In this document: positions 16,145 through 25,500 of the stretch, in pieces
How positions within the stretch are numbered: position 1 is the first letter of the stretch
How the letters are laid out: each line of letters opens with the position of its first letter
Notes under the pieces: generated by a model
What the model was told of the DNA's origin: nothing
Database searches by the model: none
The model's input: only the letters and a program-made list of their open reading frames with translations
Position numbers and translations under genes: made by a program
Assembly: GCA_040905185.1 (NCBI GenBank)
Contig: JBBDRZ010000002.1
Coordinates: 1 to 54,615 of the forward strand
Direction: 5' to 3'
Source of the DNA: DASTEQ01 sp040905185
GTDB taxonomy: Bacteria > Chloroflexota > Limnocylindria > QHBO01
DNA: 54,615 nt

Positions 16145-17464
16145 TCATTCGGGATCGGTTTCATCGTCGCCATCGGCCTCATCGTCGTCATCGATGTCGT
16201 CGTCTTCATCGGCCTCCATCGGGTCCGATGCCGCCTTCTCGTGGCGAGCCAGCAGCACGAACGGCAGCGCGAGGACCTGGATGCCGGCCGACACGAGGTA
16301 GGACGCCGCGTACCCGCTGACGTCGGCCACGCGACCCAGGAACGGCTGGGCCACCACGCCGCCGGCCGATCCCATCAGGGAGTCGAACGAGAGGACGGTG
16401 GCCCGCTGCTCGGAGGGGATGACCCCGTTCAGATAGGCGGAACGCAGGGGCCGGGTGACGGCAATCACGAACGACCAGACCGTCAGCAGCACCAGCGCGA
16501 CGACAAATCCCGGGCTCAGGCCCAGTACCGCCAATATCCCGATGCCCAGCACGCCGCCGCCGATGAGCGCATCGGTCCGCCGCCGGAAGAGGCGCCGGAC
16601 CCAGGGGACCATGAGCCCCGCCGCGATCTGCACCCCCGCGAAGATCGCGGCCGCCAGGCCGGCGATGCTGTACGCGGTCGGGTCGCCGTACAGCTCCAGC
16701 AGATACGGCTGGGCGGCGTAGAACACGTAGATCCCGGTGCCGGCGGTGAACGGGATGGCCAGCATCAGCCAGCGCACGGGCGGGTTCCGGAAGCCGCCGT
16801 CGATGGAACCGCGGAGGACGGTCCGGACGGCCTTCGCGGCGCTGACATCGCGCTGCGGCGTGAACCCGATGTCGTGCATGAAGCGCAGCGCCACCACCAT
16901 GGTCAGCCCCAGCATCGCGGCCCGGACGAGGTACGGCACGCCCAGGTTGGTCACCTGCGCGATCACGCCGCCGGCCACGGTCCCGACCAGCATGGCCGCG
17001 CCGCCAACCGTCTGCGCGCGCCCGAAGACGTGATCCAGGTGGCCATGGAAGTCGGTCGCGTGCAGGGCATCCACCAGCCAGGCCTCGGTCGCGCCGGAGA
17101 AGAACGTGAAGCCCAGCCCCAGCAGGACCGACGCGATGGCCCACCCCCACATCGGTGCATGGACCTGCCACATGGCGAGGTAGAGGAGCGTGGCGAAGAG
17201 CAGCGTCACCGTACCCAGGACGAACGAGAAGCGGCGGCCGCGAGTGTCGGCGACCACCCCGGTGGGGATCTCGAACAGGACCATGCCCGCCGTGAAGAAG
17301 GCGTTGGCGGCGAACGCCTCCGCGTTGCTCAGGCCCGCGTCGAGCAGGAAGATGGTGTTGATGCCCCAGATGAACGAGGAGGCCAGGGTGGTCAGGAGGG
17401 TGAGGACCAGGTAGGTCCGCTCCACCGCTCGGGCGGGGTCGCTGTCGCCCTGGATGCCGTTCAT
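16145..17464 (-). CDS. MFS transporter with acidic C-terminal tail
   Basis: A 439-aa major facilitator with ~12 transmembrane helices. The A-motif-like loop between helices 2 and 3 reads GVVADTRGRRFSF, and the equivalent second-half loop is MGSAGGVVAQPFLGRVADVSG. The last ~25 residues are almost all Asp/Glu (EADEDDDIDDDDEADGDDE), an unusual cytoplasmic tail. The substrate is unknown. The gene starts 4 bp inside the end of the cyclase-domain gene, so the two are cotranslated. Confidence 0.85.
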   Translation of the reverse strand: MNGIQGDSDPARAVERTYLVLTLLTTLASSFIWGINTIFLLDAGLSNAEAFAANAFFTAGMVLFEIPTGVVADTRGRRFSFVLGTVTLLFATLLYLAMWQVHAPMWGWAIASVLLGLGFTFFSGATEAWLVDALHATDFHGHLDHVFGRAQTVGGAAMLVGTVAGGVIAQVTNLGVPYLVRAAMLGLTMVVALRFMHDIGFTPQRDVSAAKAVRTVLRGSIDGGFRNPPVRWLMLAIPFTAGTGIYVFYAAQPYLLELYGDPTAYSIAGLAAAIFAGVQIAAGLMVPWVRRLFRRRTDALIGGGVLGIGILAVLGLSPGFVVALVLLTVWSFVIAVTRPLRSAYLNGVIPSEQRATVLSFDSLMGSAGGVVAQPFLGRVADVSGYAASYLVSAGIQVLALPFVLLARHEKAASDPMEADEDDDIDDDDEADGDDETDPE

Positions 17465-18315
17465 CCGCGGCTGAGGGAGGTCCGCAACGGGGGGAATCTC
17501 CTGGGCAGGTCGGGGGCCTGCACCTGGTAGATCACGTCAGGACGCGGAAAGCCGCGCAGCCGACGCCGGCCCAGGCTGCGGAACGTGACATCGTCCGGGA
17601 GCTCGTCGGTCATGGCGTCGTGGGCCGACCGGGAGACGAGGACCTGCCCGCCGTGCGCGGCCTGGCACACACGCGCCACGGCATGAACCGAAAGGCCGAT
17701 GTAGCCAGTCTCGCTCAGGGTGGGGTGCCCACGGTGGATGCCGATCCGGATCCGGACCGGTCGCTTGGTCGGCCAGGCCTTGTCACCCATCCGGCGCTGG
17801 ATGGCGAGCGCCGCATCGAGGGCGGCAGGGGCCTTGGCGAACGCGGCCAGGAAGTCATCGGCGTGGACTTCCACCTCGTGCCCGCCGGCGCGCCGCACCT
17901 TCTCGCGGAGGACGCGTCGAACGTCGGCCATGAGCGATGCGTAGTCGGCGCCCAGTTCGGCGAGGATGGACGTCGAGCCCTCGATGTCGGTCATCACGAA
18001 GGTGACCACCCCGGTGGGCAGTTTCTTGACCCGTTGGGCCTGGGCATCGGCGTGGCCGCGGCGGCGCTCCGTCCGCAGCTGGGCCTCGATGAAGCCAACC
18101 GGGACCACCCCGAAGCGCTTCGCGGCGCGGAGGAGCCTGGTGCGGGCCTGATCGCGCGCGGCATCCGATTCGAAGGCGACCTGGTTGAAGCGGCCCAGGG
18201 CCGAGCGGATGTGGGCCTCGTCGTAGATCGGCAGCCGGCGGCGCCCTCGGGAGTCGATGGACGCGAACGCGCTCTTGGGTAGCCGCGCGCGCTGCTTCTC
18301 GCTGAGCTTGGCCAT
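17461..18315 (-). CDS. Stand-alone class III nucleotide cyclase-domain protein
   Basis: A 284-aa soluble protein. Residues 1-~75 form a helical N-terminal domain (RLPKSAFASIDSRGRRRLPIYDEAHIRSALGRF), as seen in DUF6582-like proteins. Residues ~100-275 form a class III cyclase fold with D110 (MTDIEGST) and D154 (HADDFL) as metal ligands. The transition-state asparagine is replaced by H211 (GLSVHAVAR) with R215 kept, and the lysine for adenine is absent. It could be a weak or regulatory cyclase. It is cotranslated with the MFS transporter. Confidence 0.8.
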   Translation of the reverse strand: MAKLSEKQRARLPKSAFASIDSRGRRRLPIYDEAHIRSALGRFNQVAFESDAARDQARTRLLRAAKRFGVVPVGFIEAQLRTERRRGHADAQAQRVKKLPTGVVTFVMTDIEGSTSILAELGADYASLMADVRRVLREKVRRAGGHEVEVHADDFLAAFAKAPAALDAALAIQRRMGDKAWPTKRPVRIRIGIHRGHPTLSETGYIGLSVHAVARVCQAAHGGQVLVSRSAHDAMTDELPDDVTFRSLGRRRLRGFPRPDVIYQVQAPDLPRRFPPLRTSLSRG

Positions 18316-18345
18316 GGATTTCGACGCGGGGCTCGCAGGAGCCGG

Positions 18346-19323
18346 CTAGAGGCGGACCCGGGCCGGCTGGTTGGTGTCGAACATGTGGACGGTGTCCACG
18401 AACCGAACCTTGCCCTCCTGGCGGCTCATCACCAGGGAGTGGGTTCGGGCCCCACCGCCGAAGAAGCGGACGCCGCGCAGCAGCTCCCCGTCGGTCACAC
18501 CCGTGGCGCAGAACACGACGTTCTGGCCGCTGGCCAGGTCATCGGTCCGGTACACGCGATCGGCGTCGTCCACGTCCACCCCCATCTGGCGCCCGCGCTC
18601 CCGCTCCTCGTCCGAGCGCCACTCGAACTGGGCCTGGATCTCGCCCCCCAGGCATTTCAGGGCCGCGGCGGTCAGCACGCCCTCCGGCGCGCCGCCGGTC
18701 CCCATCACCGCGTGCACGCCCGTCCCCGACACGGCGGCGCTGATCCCGGCGGTGAGGTCCCCATCGGGGATGAGCTTGATCCGCGCCCCGCTCTCGCGCA
18801 GCTCGGCCACCAGCCCTTCGTGGCGCGGCCGGTCGAGGACCACGACCGTGATGTCCGATACCGCCCGCCCCAGCCGGGCGGCGATGATCCGGATGGTGGC
18901 GTCCACCGGGTCGTTGATGCTGACGTGGCCGGCCACCCCGGGCCCCACGATCAGCTTGCGCAGGTACGTGTCCGGCGCGTGCATCAGGCCACCCGGCTCC
19001 GACGCGGCCAGCACGGTGATCGAGTTCGGAGCGCCGCTGGCCACCAGGTTGGTGCCTTCCAGCGGATCGACCGCGATGTCGATCATGACCGCCGCCTCGG
19101 GATTGCCCACCTTTTCGCCGATGTAGAGCATGGGCGCTTCGTCGCGCTCGCCTTCGCCGATCACGATCGTTCCGCTCAGGTCGGCCGCGTCCATCGCCTT
19201 CCGCATGGCTTCGACGGCGGCCCGGTCCGCGCCGTCCTTGTCGCCACGCCCCATCAGGCGGGCGGCGGCCAGTGCCGCCGCCTCGGTGGCGGCCATGGCT
19301 TCGTCGGTGATCAGCTTGTGCAT
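18346..19323 (-). CDS. glpX: Class II fructose-1,6-bisphosphatase GlpX
   Basis: GlpX removes the 1-phosphate of fructose 1,6-bisphosphate in gluconeogenesis. The 325-aa product has the metal-site motif GEGERDEAPML (~residue 57-67), DIAVDPLEGTN (~85-95), and GTGGAPEGVLTAAALKCLGG (~180-200). Length matches the family. It lies 45 bp downstream of purH on the same strand, with three 14-bp repeats in the gap. No Shine-Dalgarno is evident. Confidence 0.95.
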   Translation of the reverse strand: MHKLITDEAMAATEAAALAAARLMGRGDKDGADRAAVEAMRKAMDAADLSGTIVIGEGERDEAPMLYIGEKVGNPEAAVMIDIAVDPLEGTNLVASGAPNSITVLAASEPGGLMHAPDTYLRKLIVGPGVAGHVSINDPVDATIRIIAARLGRAVSDITVVVLDRPRHEGLVAELRESGARIKLIPDGDLTAGISAAVSGTGVHAVMGTGGAPEGVLTAAALKCLGGEIQAQFEWRSDEERERGRQMGVDVDDADRVYRTDDLASGQNVVFCATGVTDGELLRGVRFFGGGARTHSLVMSRQEGKVRFVDTVHMFDTNQPARVRL

Positions 19324-19333
19324 GGGTGTGTCC

Positions 19334-19375
19334 GCATCGGTCAGTCCGTATCGGTCAATTCGTATCGGTCAATGG
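19334..19375 (-). repeat. Three tandem 14-bp repeats between purH and glpX
   Basis: Read on the minus strand, the units are TGACCGATACGAAT-like copies beginning at the purH stop region. Because 14 is not a multiple of 3, the TGA of each unit falls in a different frame, so all three frames are closed before glpX. Confidence 0.85.
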
Positions 19376-20823
19376 CGGAAGTGTCGGCGCCCGGTGAAGA
19401 CCATGGCCATATGGTGACGATCGGCGACCTCGATGGCCATCTCGTCCCTCGCGCTGCCGCCGGGTTGGATGATGGCGGTCACCCCGGCCTGGGCCGCGAT
19501 CTGGATCCCATCCGGGAACGGGAAGTAGGCGTCCGACGCCATGACGCTCAACGGCGCGCGCTCGCCGGCCTTGCGCAGGGCGATCTCGACACTCACCACC
19601 CGGGACGGCTGGCCGGCCCCCATCCCGATCATGACGTGGCGCTTGGTGAGGACCACCGCGTTGCTCCGGACGTGGCGCACCAACCGCCACGCGAACAGCA
19701 GGTCGGTCAGCTCTTCCAGGGTCGGGTGGCGCTGGGTCACGACCTGCAGCTCGTCGCGGTCCTCCTCTACCGAGTCCCCGGTCTGGACCAGCAGCCCGCC
19801 CCCGATGCGCTTGAGGTCCAGCTCGCCGCGGCCCGGGTTGGCGGCAATGTCTTCCGCGGGCGGCACCTCCACGACCTCGAACCCTTCCTTGGCGCCCAGG
19901 ATGGCCACCGCCTCGGGCGTGTAGCCGGGGGCCACGATGGCTTCGAAGAAGCCGGGCGCGATGGCCCGCGCGGTGGGCTCGTCCACCATCCGATTGGCGC
20001 CGATGATCCCGCCGTACGACGCCACGCTGTCCCCCTCCAGGGCCAGGCGGAAGGCCTCGGCCAGGTCGACCACGCTGGCCAGGCCGGTGGGGTTGCCGTG
20101 CTTGACGATGGTCACCGTGGGGGTCTTGAAGTCCGACGCGATCCGCCAGGCGGCGTCCAGGTCCAGCAGGTTGTTGAACGACAGATCCTTGCCGGCGATC
20201 TGGCGGGCCCGGCTGAGGACCGCGCCGTGGTCGGCGTCATCGGCGTAGAAGGCGCCCTGCTGCTGGGGGTTCTCGCCGTATCGGAGGTCCGCCTTCTTCT
20301 CGAACACCAGCGTCAGCCGGGCCGGGAACAGGGTGCCGGCCTGGCGGTTCAGATCGGTGGCGATCTGCGCGTCGTGGGCCGCGGTCAGCCCGAACGCCTC
20401 GGCCGCCAGCTTCTGGCGGGTCTCCGGCGCCACCGCCTTGTCGCGCTTGACGTCTCGCAGGACCGATGCGTACTGGGTGGGGCTGGAGACAGCCGCCACC
20501 CATTCGTGGTTGGCGGCGGCTGCCCGCAGGAGAGCCACGGCGGCCAGGTCCGGGGCGGGAGCCAGGTTGAGGACCACGATGTCGATGGGCTCGATACCCT
20601 GCTGGGCCAGGGCCGCCATCTCGTCGCCGTGGTCCCGCCTCGCGCCGACGGCGCGCAGAAGGGTGGGATCGGCCAGGTCAGGCAGGAGGGCGACCTCGAC
20701 TTCGGCTTCCGCCAGGTGGGCACGGGTGTCCCCGGTAGCCGCGCACTCGATCCCCGCCTCCAGGAGGCCGCGAGTCAACTCGGTGATCCCTTCGCGGTCC
20801 GAGACGGAGAGGAGCGCGCGCAA
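19369..20823 (-). CDS. purH: AICAR transformylase with degenerate IMP cyclohydrolase domain (PurH-like)
   Basis: A 484-aa protein aligned with PurH along its length, shorter than the usual ~510-530. The transformylase half (residues ~165-484) is complete: LRYGENPQQ (180-188), the catalytic IVKHGNPTG with K241/H242, SNAVVLTK, ASDAYFPFPDG and the RHFRH end. The N-terminal IMP cyclohydrolase half starts normally (RALLSVSD) but lacks the GRVKTLHP loop, has NLAP (86-89) where NLYPF is expected, lacks the IDIGG aspartate, and has AAAANH instead of AAAKNH. All four usual catalytic positions are thus lost. The TTG at 20823 is the only possible start (in-frame TGA just upstream). The enzyme probably makes FAICAR but not IMP. 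Confidence 0.88.
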   Translation of the reverse strand: MRALLSVSDREGITELTRGLLEAGIECAATGDTRAHLAEAEVEVALLPDLADPTLLRAVGARRDHGDEMAALAQQGIEPIDIVVLNLAPAPDLAAVALLRAAAANHEWVAAVSSPTQYASVLRDVKRDKAVAPETRQKLAAEAFGLTAAHDAQIATDLNRQAGTLFPARLTLVFEKKADLRYGENPQQQGAFYADDADHGAVLSRARQIAGKDLSFNNLLDLDAAWRIASDFKTPTVTIVKHGNPTGLASVVDLAEAFRLALEGDSVASYGGIIGANRMVDEPTARAIAPGFFEAIVAPGYTPEAVAILGAKEGFEVVEVPPAEDIAANPGRGELDLKRIGGGLLVQTGDSVEEDRDELQVVTQRHPTLEELTDLLFAWRLVRHVRSNAVVLTKRHVMIGMGAGQPSRVVSVEIALRKAGERAPLSVMASDAYFPFPDGIQIAAQAGVTAIIQPGGSARDEMAIEVADRHHMAMVFTGRRHFRH

Positions 20824-20858
20824 TCAACGATCTCGCTAACGGAGGGATCGGCCCGTCG

Positions 20859-20864
20859 ATTATA
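20859..20864 (-). promoter_or_regulatory. -10 element of purH-glpX
   Basis: A perfect TATAAT on the minus strand, ~35 bp before the purH TTG and inside the end of the upstream vapC. No good -35 is found at 16-18 bp. Confidence 0.45.
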
Positions 20865-21285
20865 CCGACCGCTTCTTCGGCTTCTGTACGACCTCGACCG
20901 GTACCTCCGTTTTGGGCCAGCGCGCGTCCGTGGTGAGGACCCGATCCGCCCGGGCGACGAGCGCGGTGGCCAGCACCAGGGCGTCCGGAAGCCGCAGCCG
21001 ACGTCCATGGCGGGCGCGAAGCTCCGCCGCGGCGGAGGCCGCGGCCTGGGTGGCGGGCTCGATCCGGACTGCCAGTGCCTCCAGCGCCGCTTGTACGGTT
21101 GCGACCGCATCCGCACCGCGCCGGTATGGCGCCACCATGAGCTCCGCGTACGCCGATGCCGGCAGCACGAGGTCGTCGCGCCGGGTTACGGCTTCCTCCA
21201 GCGCCGCGCGGGCGACCGCGTGATGCGGGTCGGTCGCGTCCAGGAGCGCGATCAGCACCCCTGCATCGAGGACGGTCAGCGCCAC
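20860..21285 (-). CDS. PIN-domain toxin (VapC-like)
   Basis: A 141-aa PIN ribonuclease. Acidic residues are in TVLDAGVLIALLD (residue ~7), the AYAELMV glutamate (~48), LPDALVLATAL (~99) and TTDARW (~117). It follows and overlaps the AbrB-type antitoxin gene by 10 bp. The C-terminal KPKKRSV tail is basic. Confidence 0.88.
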   Translation of the reverse strand: MALTVLDAGVLIALLDATDPHHAVARAALEEAVTRRDDLVLPASAYAELMVAPYRRGADAVATVQAALEALAVRIEPATQAAASAAAELRARHGRRLRLPDALVLATALVARADRVLTTDARWPKTEVPVEVVQKPKKRSV

Positions 21286-21527
21286 TCGCGGCGGAGCTGG
21301 TCCAGGTAACCGGGGCCGTAAAGACCGGTCAGCGCCCCGGCATAGCGGGCGACCGGATCGTCCTCGCGGATCAGGAGGACCCGTCCGGCGCCCTTCGGCT
21401 CGGCGCGCAGTCGGTCACCCGTCTTCAGGCCGGCGGCCCGGAGCGCGTCGCGGGGGATAGTGACCTGGTGCTTCGGGCTCACCGTCGTTCGGTTACGTGC
21501 CGCCGCTTTCTTTACCAATCTGGTCAT
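21276..21527 (-). CDS. AbrB/SpoVT-type antitoxin (VapB-like)
   Basis: An 83-aa protein with an AbrB-like swapped-hairpin DNA-binding domain in residues ~12-50 (TVSPKHQVTIPRDALRAAGLKTGDRL...GRVLLIRED), then a toxin-binding tail (RYAGALTGLYGPGYLDQLRREW). Antitoxins of this type repress their own operon. The start codon lies inside the operator-like palindrome described separately. Confidence 0.88.
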   Translation of the reverse strand: MTRLVKKAAARNRTTVSPKHQVTIPRDALRAAGLKTGDRLRAEPKGAGRVLLIREDDPVARYAGALTGLYGPGYLDQLRREWR

Positions 21528-21562
21528 TGGTAAAGAGTACCGTCTCGGGTGGCTGGCAGCAA
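21510..21562 (-). promoter_or_regulatory. Promoter and operator of the first AbrB/PIN pair
   Basis: Minus-strand TTGCTG (21557-21562) and TACTCT (21534-21539) are 17 bp apart; the -10 ends 6 nt before the ATG. A perfect 10-bp inverted repeat CTTTACCAAT-N6-ATTGGTAAAG (21510-21535) covers the transcription start and the start codon, fitting an autoregulatory operator. Confidence 0.68.
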
Positions 21563-21618
21563 TAGGGCACGTGCGGGGATTCTGATCCTGGCTAATGACC
21601 GCACGGTTACGTGGCTGT

Positions 21619-21624
21619 TAGACT
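21619..21624 (+). promoter_or_regulatory. -10 hexamer close to the GTG at 21634
   Basis: TAGACT ends 9 nt before the start codon, with a weak -35 (ATGACC, 21595-21600) 18 bp upstream. The expected leader is at most about 3 nt. Confidence 0.4.
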
Positions 21625-21633
21625 CGCCCGCCG

Positions 21634-22056
21634 GTGAGCATCCTGTTCGACGCGCTGAGCCCGACCAACTTCGCCGACCTCTTCACCCTGATGTGGGTGG
21701 GAGCGATCGTGATCTGCGTAGGGGCGTCGTTCGTGTACTGGCAGGCCCAGCGTCGGTACCGCCGCTACCCGGCCCATCTGGCGCTCCACGAGTGGGTGTA
21801 CTGGTCGATCCTGGTGCCCTGGATCCTGGTCCCGTTGCTGGCCGTCATCCACGTCCCGCTGTTCCTGATCCTGATCCTGGTCGTGCCCGGCATGGCGATC
21901 GCGGCCTGGGGCGCGTTCATCCGCTACCCACCCCGGATCGCAGCTGCCAACGACGAGATCCGCCGCCGCCGGTACGTGCCGCCGCCGCGACGCGAAGTCC
22001 GCGCCCGGGCCCGCCCCACCCCCACCGGCGGTCACAGGACCCACCGCCGCGGCTGA
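21634..22056 (+). CDS. Two-helix membrane protein with basic C-terminus
   Basis: A 140-aa protein of no recognised family. Two long hydrophobic stretches (residues ~17-38 and ~55-95, possibly two to three helices) are followed by a tail of ~35 residues rich in Arg and Pro (RRRRYVPPPRREVRARARPTP). GTG start. It lies 3 bp before a second membrane-protein gene, so the two probably work together. Confidence 0.6.
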   Translation: MSILFDALSPTNFADLFTLMWVGAIVICVGASFVYWQAQRRYRRYPAHLALHEWVYWSILVPWILVPLLAVIHVPLFLILILVVPGMAIAAWGAFIRYPPRIAAANDEIRRRRYVPPPRREVRARARPTPTGGHRTHRRG

Positions 22057-22059
22057 CCG

Positions 22060-22470
22060 ATGCGGCACCTGAGCCTCGTGGCTTCGGCCATCGCCGCGGG
22101 GACGGGGGTTATCTATGTCGGGTTCCTCATCAAGCAGGGGACGCCGGTCGTACCGCTCACCGTCGTGGTGGTGACGGCTGCGATTGCCGCGTTGGCCGTG
22201 CTTACCGCCTACGGGTCGTTGGGCCCGAATCCGACGCGTCGCGCTCTGGCGCTGTGGGCCGCCGTCCCGGGGTTCTTCGGCCTTGGGTACCTGGCCGCGT
22301 TCTCGATCGGCGTGCCGTTGCTGATCGGGGGCGTGCTGACCCTCCCGGCGGCTGTCGGTGCCCTGCGCGCCGTCGACCAGCGACCGCGCGCGGTCGTGGG
22401 CTGGATCGTTGTGATCCTGCTCATGTGGGCCGTGGTAATGGCCGCTCTCTTGATCCCGGTGCTGTTCTAG
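22060..22470 (+). CDS. Four-helix membrane protein of unknown function
   Basis: A 136-aa hydrophobic protein with four predicted transmembrane helices (residues ~5-24, ~30-50, ~62-98 and ~112-134) and almost no soluble part. It begins 3 bp after the preceding membrane-protein gene. No family recognised. Confidence 0.6.
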   Translation: MRHLSLVASAIAAGTGVIYVGFLIKQGTPVVPLTVVVVTAAIAALAVLTAYGSLGPNPTRRALALWAAVPGFFGLGYLAAFSIGVPLLIGGVLTLPAAVGALRAVDQRPRAVVGWIVVILLMWAVVMAALLIPVLF

Positions 22471-22533
22471 CTCGGCTAGCCCTCGGCGAGCTCAACGCTT
22501 CCTTCGTCACCGAGTACGGAGCACACTGGCTCA

Positions 22534-25500
22534 ATGAAGGAGCCCCATCAGAGCGAACGGAAGCTGGCGACGGTCATCTTTGCCGACCTCGTTGGCTCGA
22601 CCGAGCTGGGTGCCTCGCAGGACGCTGAGCGGACGCGAGCGCTCCTGGACCGCTTCTACGATGCCATGGCCGCGGAGATCGACTCTGCCGGCGGGACGGT
22701 GGAGAAGTTCGCCGGGGACGCGGTGATGGCGGTGTTCGGTGCCCCCGCATCGCTCGAGGATCACGCTGAGCGGGCGCTTCACGCGGCGCTGGCGATGCAA
22801 CGACGCCTGCGGACGCTGTTCGGCGAAGAGCTCGCGCTGCGAATCGGCGTCAACACCGGTGAGGTCGTGGTCGGGAAGGCCGGGGTATCAGCGCGCGAAG
22901 GGAGCTCCTTCGTCACCGGCGACGCCGTCAACGTGGCGGCGCGACTGGAGCAAGGCGCCGAACCGGGTGACGTCCTCGTTGGCGAGCGGACGGTCGCAAC
23001 CGTTCGGGGTGCGTTCGAGTTTGCCGAGCTTCAGACGATCCAGGCCAAAGGGAAGCCGGAAGGGGTCGAGTGCCGCCGCCTCGTGCGCGCGCTGTCGCTC
23101 ATGCGCCCGCGGGGCGTCGGAGGTCTTCGCCGCGCCTTCGTCGGCCGCGACGAAGAGATGAAGCGGCTCGAGGGCACCTACCAGGAGGTGGAGGATCAGC
23201 GCGAGCCCCGCCTCATGACGATTCTCGGCGATGCGGGGGTCGGCAAGACGAGACTCACACGCGAGTTCTGGGAGCGCCTCGGCGGACGCTCGCCGGAGCC
23301 ACTGCGCCGCACGGGCCGCTGCCTGTCGTACGGCCAGGGCATCACCTACTGGCCCCTCGCGGAGGTCCTAAAGGAGCATCTCGGCATCCTCGAGAGCGAC
23401 CCTCCAACGGTCGTGCTCGAGCGGCTTGGGTCGCGCGAGATATTGGCGCTGACGCTGGGGCTGGACGTGGCTCGCGGGCTCCACCCTCTCGCCGCGCGCG
23501 ACCGCTTCCAGGACGCGTGGGTCGAATTCCTCGACGAGATCGTCGCGGAGCGGCCCGCCGTCGTGCTGATCGAGGACCTCCACTGGGGCGAGGAGCAGCT
23601 GCTCGACCTCCTGGAACGACTCGTGCGCGACACGCGGGGGCCGCTGCTTCTGGTCGCGACGGCGCGGCCGGAGTTGCTCGAGCAACGACCCGGCTGGGGC
23701 GCCCGCCTCCATGGTGCGACCGTGGAGCTCGAGGCGCTCTCGGCAGAGGAGGCGGTCCTGATGCTCGACGAGCTCCTCGGGGGGACGCTCCCGGCCGGGC
23801 TTCGAGATGTCGTCGTCCAACGCGCGGAGGGCAACCCGTTCTTCGTCGAGGAGCTGGTCGGGACGATGATCGATCGGCAGCTGCTCGAGCGCCAGAATGG
23901 ATCCTGGCGCTTGGCGGACCTGCCGCCAGACTTCGCCGTCCCGGACACCGTGCAGGCGGTCGTCGCGGCGCGAGTCGACCTGCTCGAGCCGGACGAGAAG
24001 CAGGCGCTGCAAGCCGCGTCGGTGATCGGTCGGATCTTCTGGGCGGGTCCGGTCTACGAGCTCGTCGGGGAGGCGAAGCCGGACCTCCGGATACTCGAGG
24101 AGCGCGACTTCATCCGACGTCGCCCCGGCTCCTCGATCGCGGGCGACCGCGAATACGGGATCAAGCACGCACTGACCCGCGAGGTCGCCTACGCCAGCCT
24201 GCCGAAGGCCAGACGGGCTCAGCTTCATGCTGCATTCGCGCGCTGGCTCGAGCGGACCGGGGACGGACGGGATGAATACGCACCACTCCTCGCCCACCAC
24301 TACGCGGAGGCGGTGCGGCCGGAAGACGTCGATCTGGCGTGGGCGGGAGCAGCGGATGAGGTCGAGGATCTGCGCGCGCGCTCTTTGGCCTGGCTTCGAC
24401 GCGCGGCCGAGCTCGCAATCGGCCGCTTCGAGATTGACGAAGGCCTCGCGCTGCTCCACCGAGCGCTCCAGCTGGAACCGGAAGTGGCGGCCCGAATCGC
24501 GCTGTGGCGTGAGGTCGGGCGCGCCAACGTCTTCAAGTTCGATGGCGAGGCCTTCTGGACGGCGATGCAGAACTCGCTTGAGGGCAGCGATGAGGGGACC
24601 GCCGCGGACACGTACAGCTTGCTCGCGTTCCATACCGCTACGCGCGCCGCGATGTGGAAACGCCGGCCAGAGCGCAAGCTGATCGAGGGTTGGATCGAAC
24701 GGGCGCTCGAACTATCTGAGCCTGACGCGCCGGCACGAGCGCGGGCGTTGATCGCGCACACCTACTTCGACCCTGAAACATTCGGCGAGGCGGCGCAAGA
24801 GGCCAGTGAGCTCGCCGACCGGTTGGACGACATGGAGCTGCGGTCCTGGGCTTGGGCCGCGCAATCGGAGGCGGCCTTCGCCCGGGGCGATTATGACGAG
24901 GCATACGCTTGGGTCCGGCGCCGCTTCGAGATCGTGCCGGAACTCACCGATCCCGATCACATCGCGTTGATCTACCTGTTTAGCCTTAGCGCGTGCCTCG
25001 CGATCGGCCGCTTGGAGGAGGCGCGGCGCGCCGCGGAGGCGCACGACGACGTTACGAGCAGCCTCACGCCGCATCATCGGATGCACGCCGTTGGGTTGTT
25101 GATCCTCGTCGAGCGGGCTGCCGGCCGCTGGGAGGCGGTGCGGGACCTGACGTCGCGGGCGGAGGCCGCAGTGGCAGCGAACATCGCGACGCCCTGCGTG
25201 TTGAACGTAGCTTCGCAACTCCGCTGTGCGCTCGCGAACGTCCAGTTGGATGACGACCAGGAGGCGCGGCGTCTCGAGCGCAAAGCGGACGCGCTGGGCA
25301 TGGAGGGCTACGGCTTGAGGTTGGATCCAATCCATGTCGAGATTGCGATCGCGCGAGGCGACCTTGCTGAGGTCGAGCGGAAGCTCAGCGAGTGGAGCCC
25401 AGCAGGATTTGGGGATATCGATGGGCTCATCGCGCGGCTCGACGCGCTGGTCGCCCTCGGGCGACGCGCCGAGATCGAGAAGGAGGCGCCGGCGATGGTG

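Noticed and set aside
18385..21309. Very long open frames antisense to glpX/purH, and similarly antisense to clpB (27075-29432)
   Set aside because: They are typical third-position artefacts of high-GC genes: composition is His/Arg/Gly-rich without family similarity, and the sense genes are certain.
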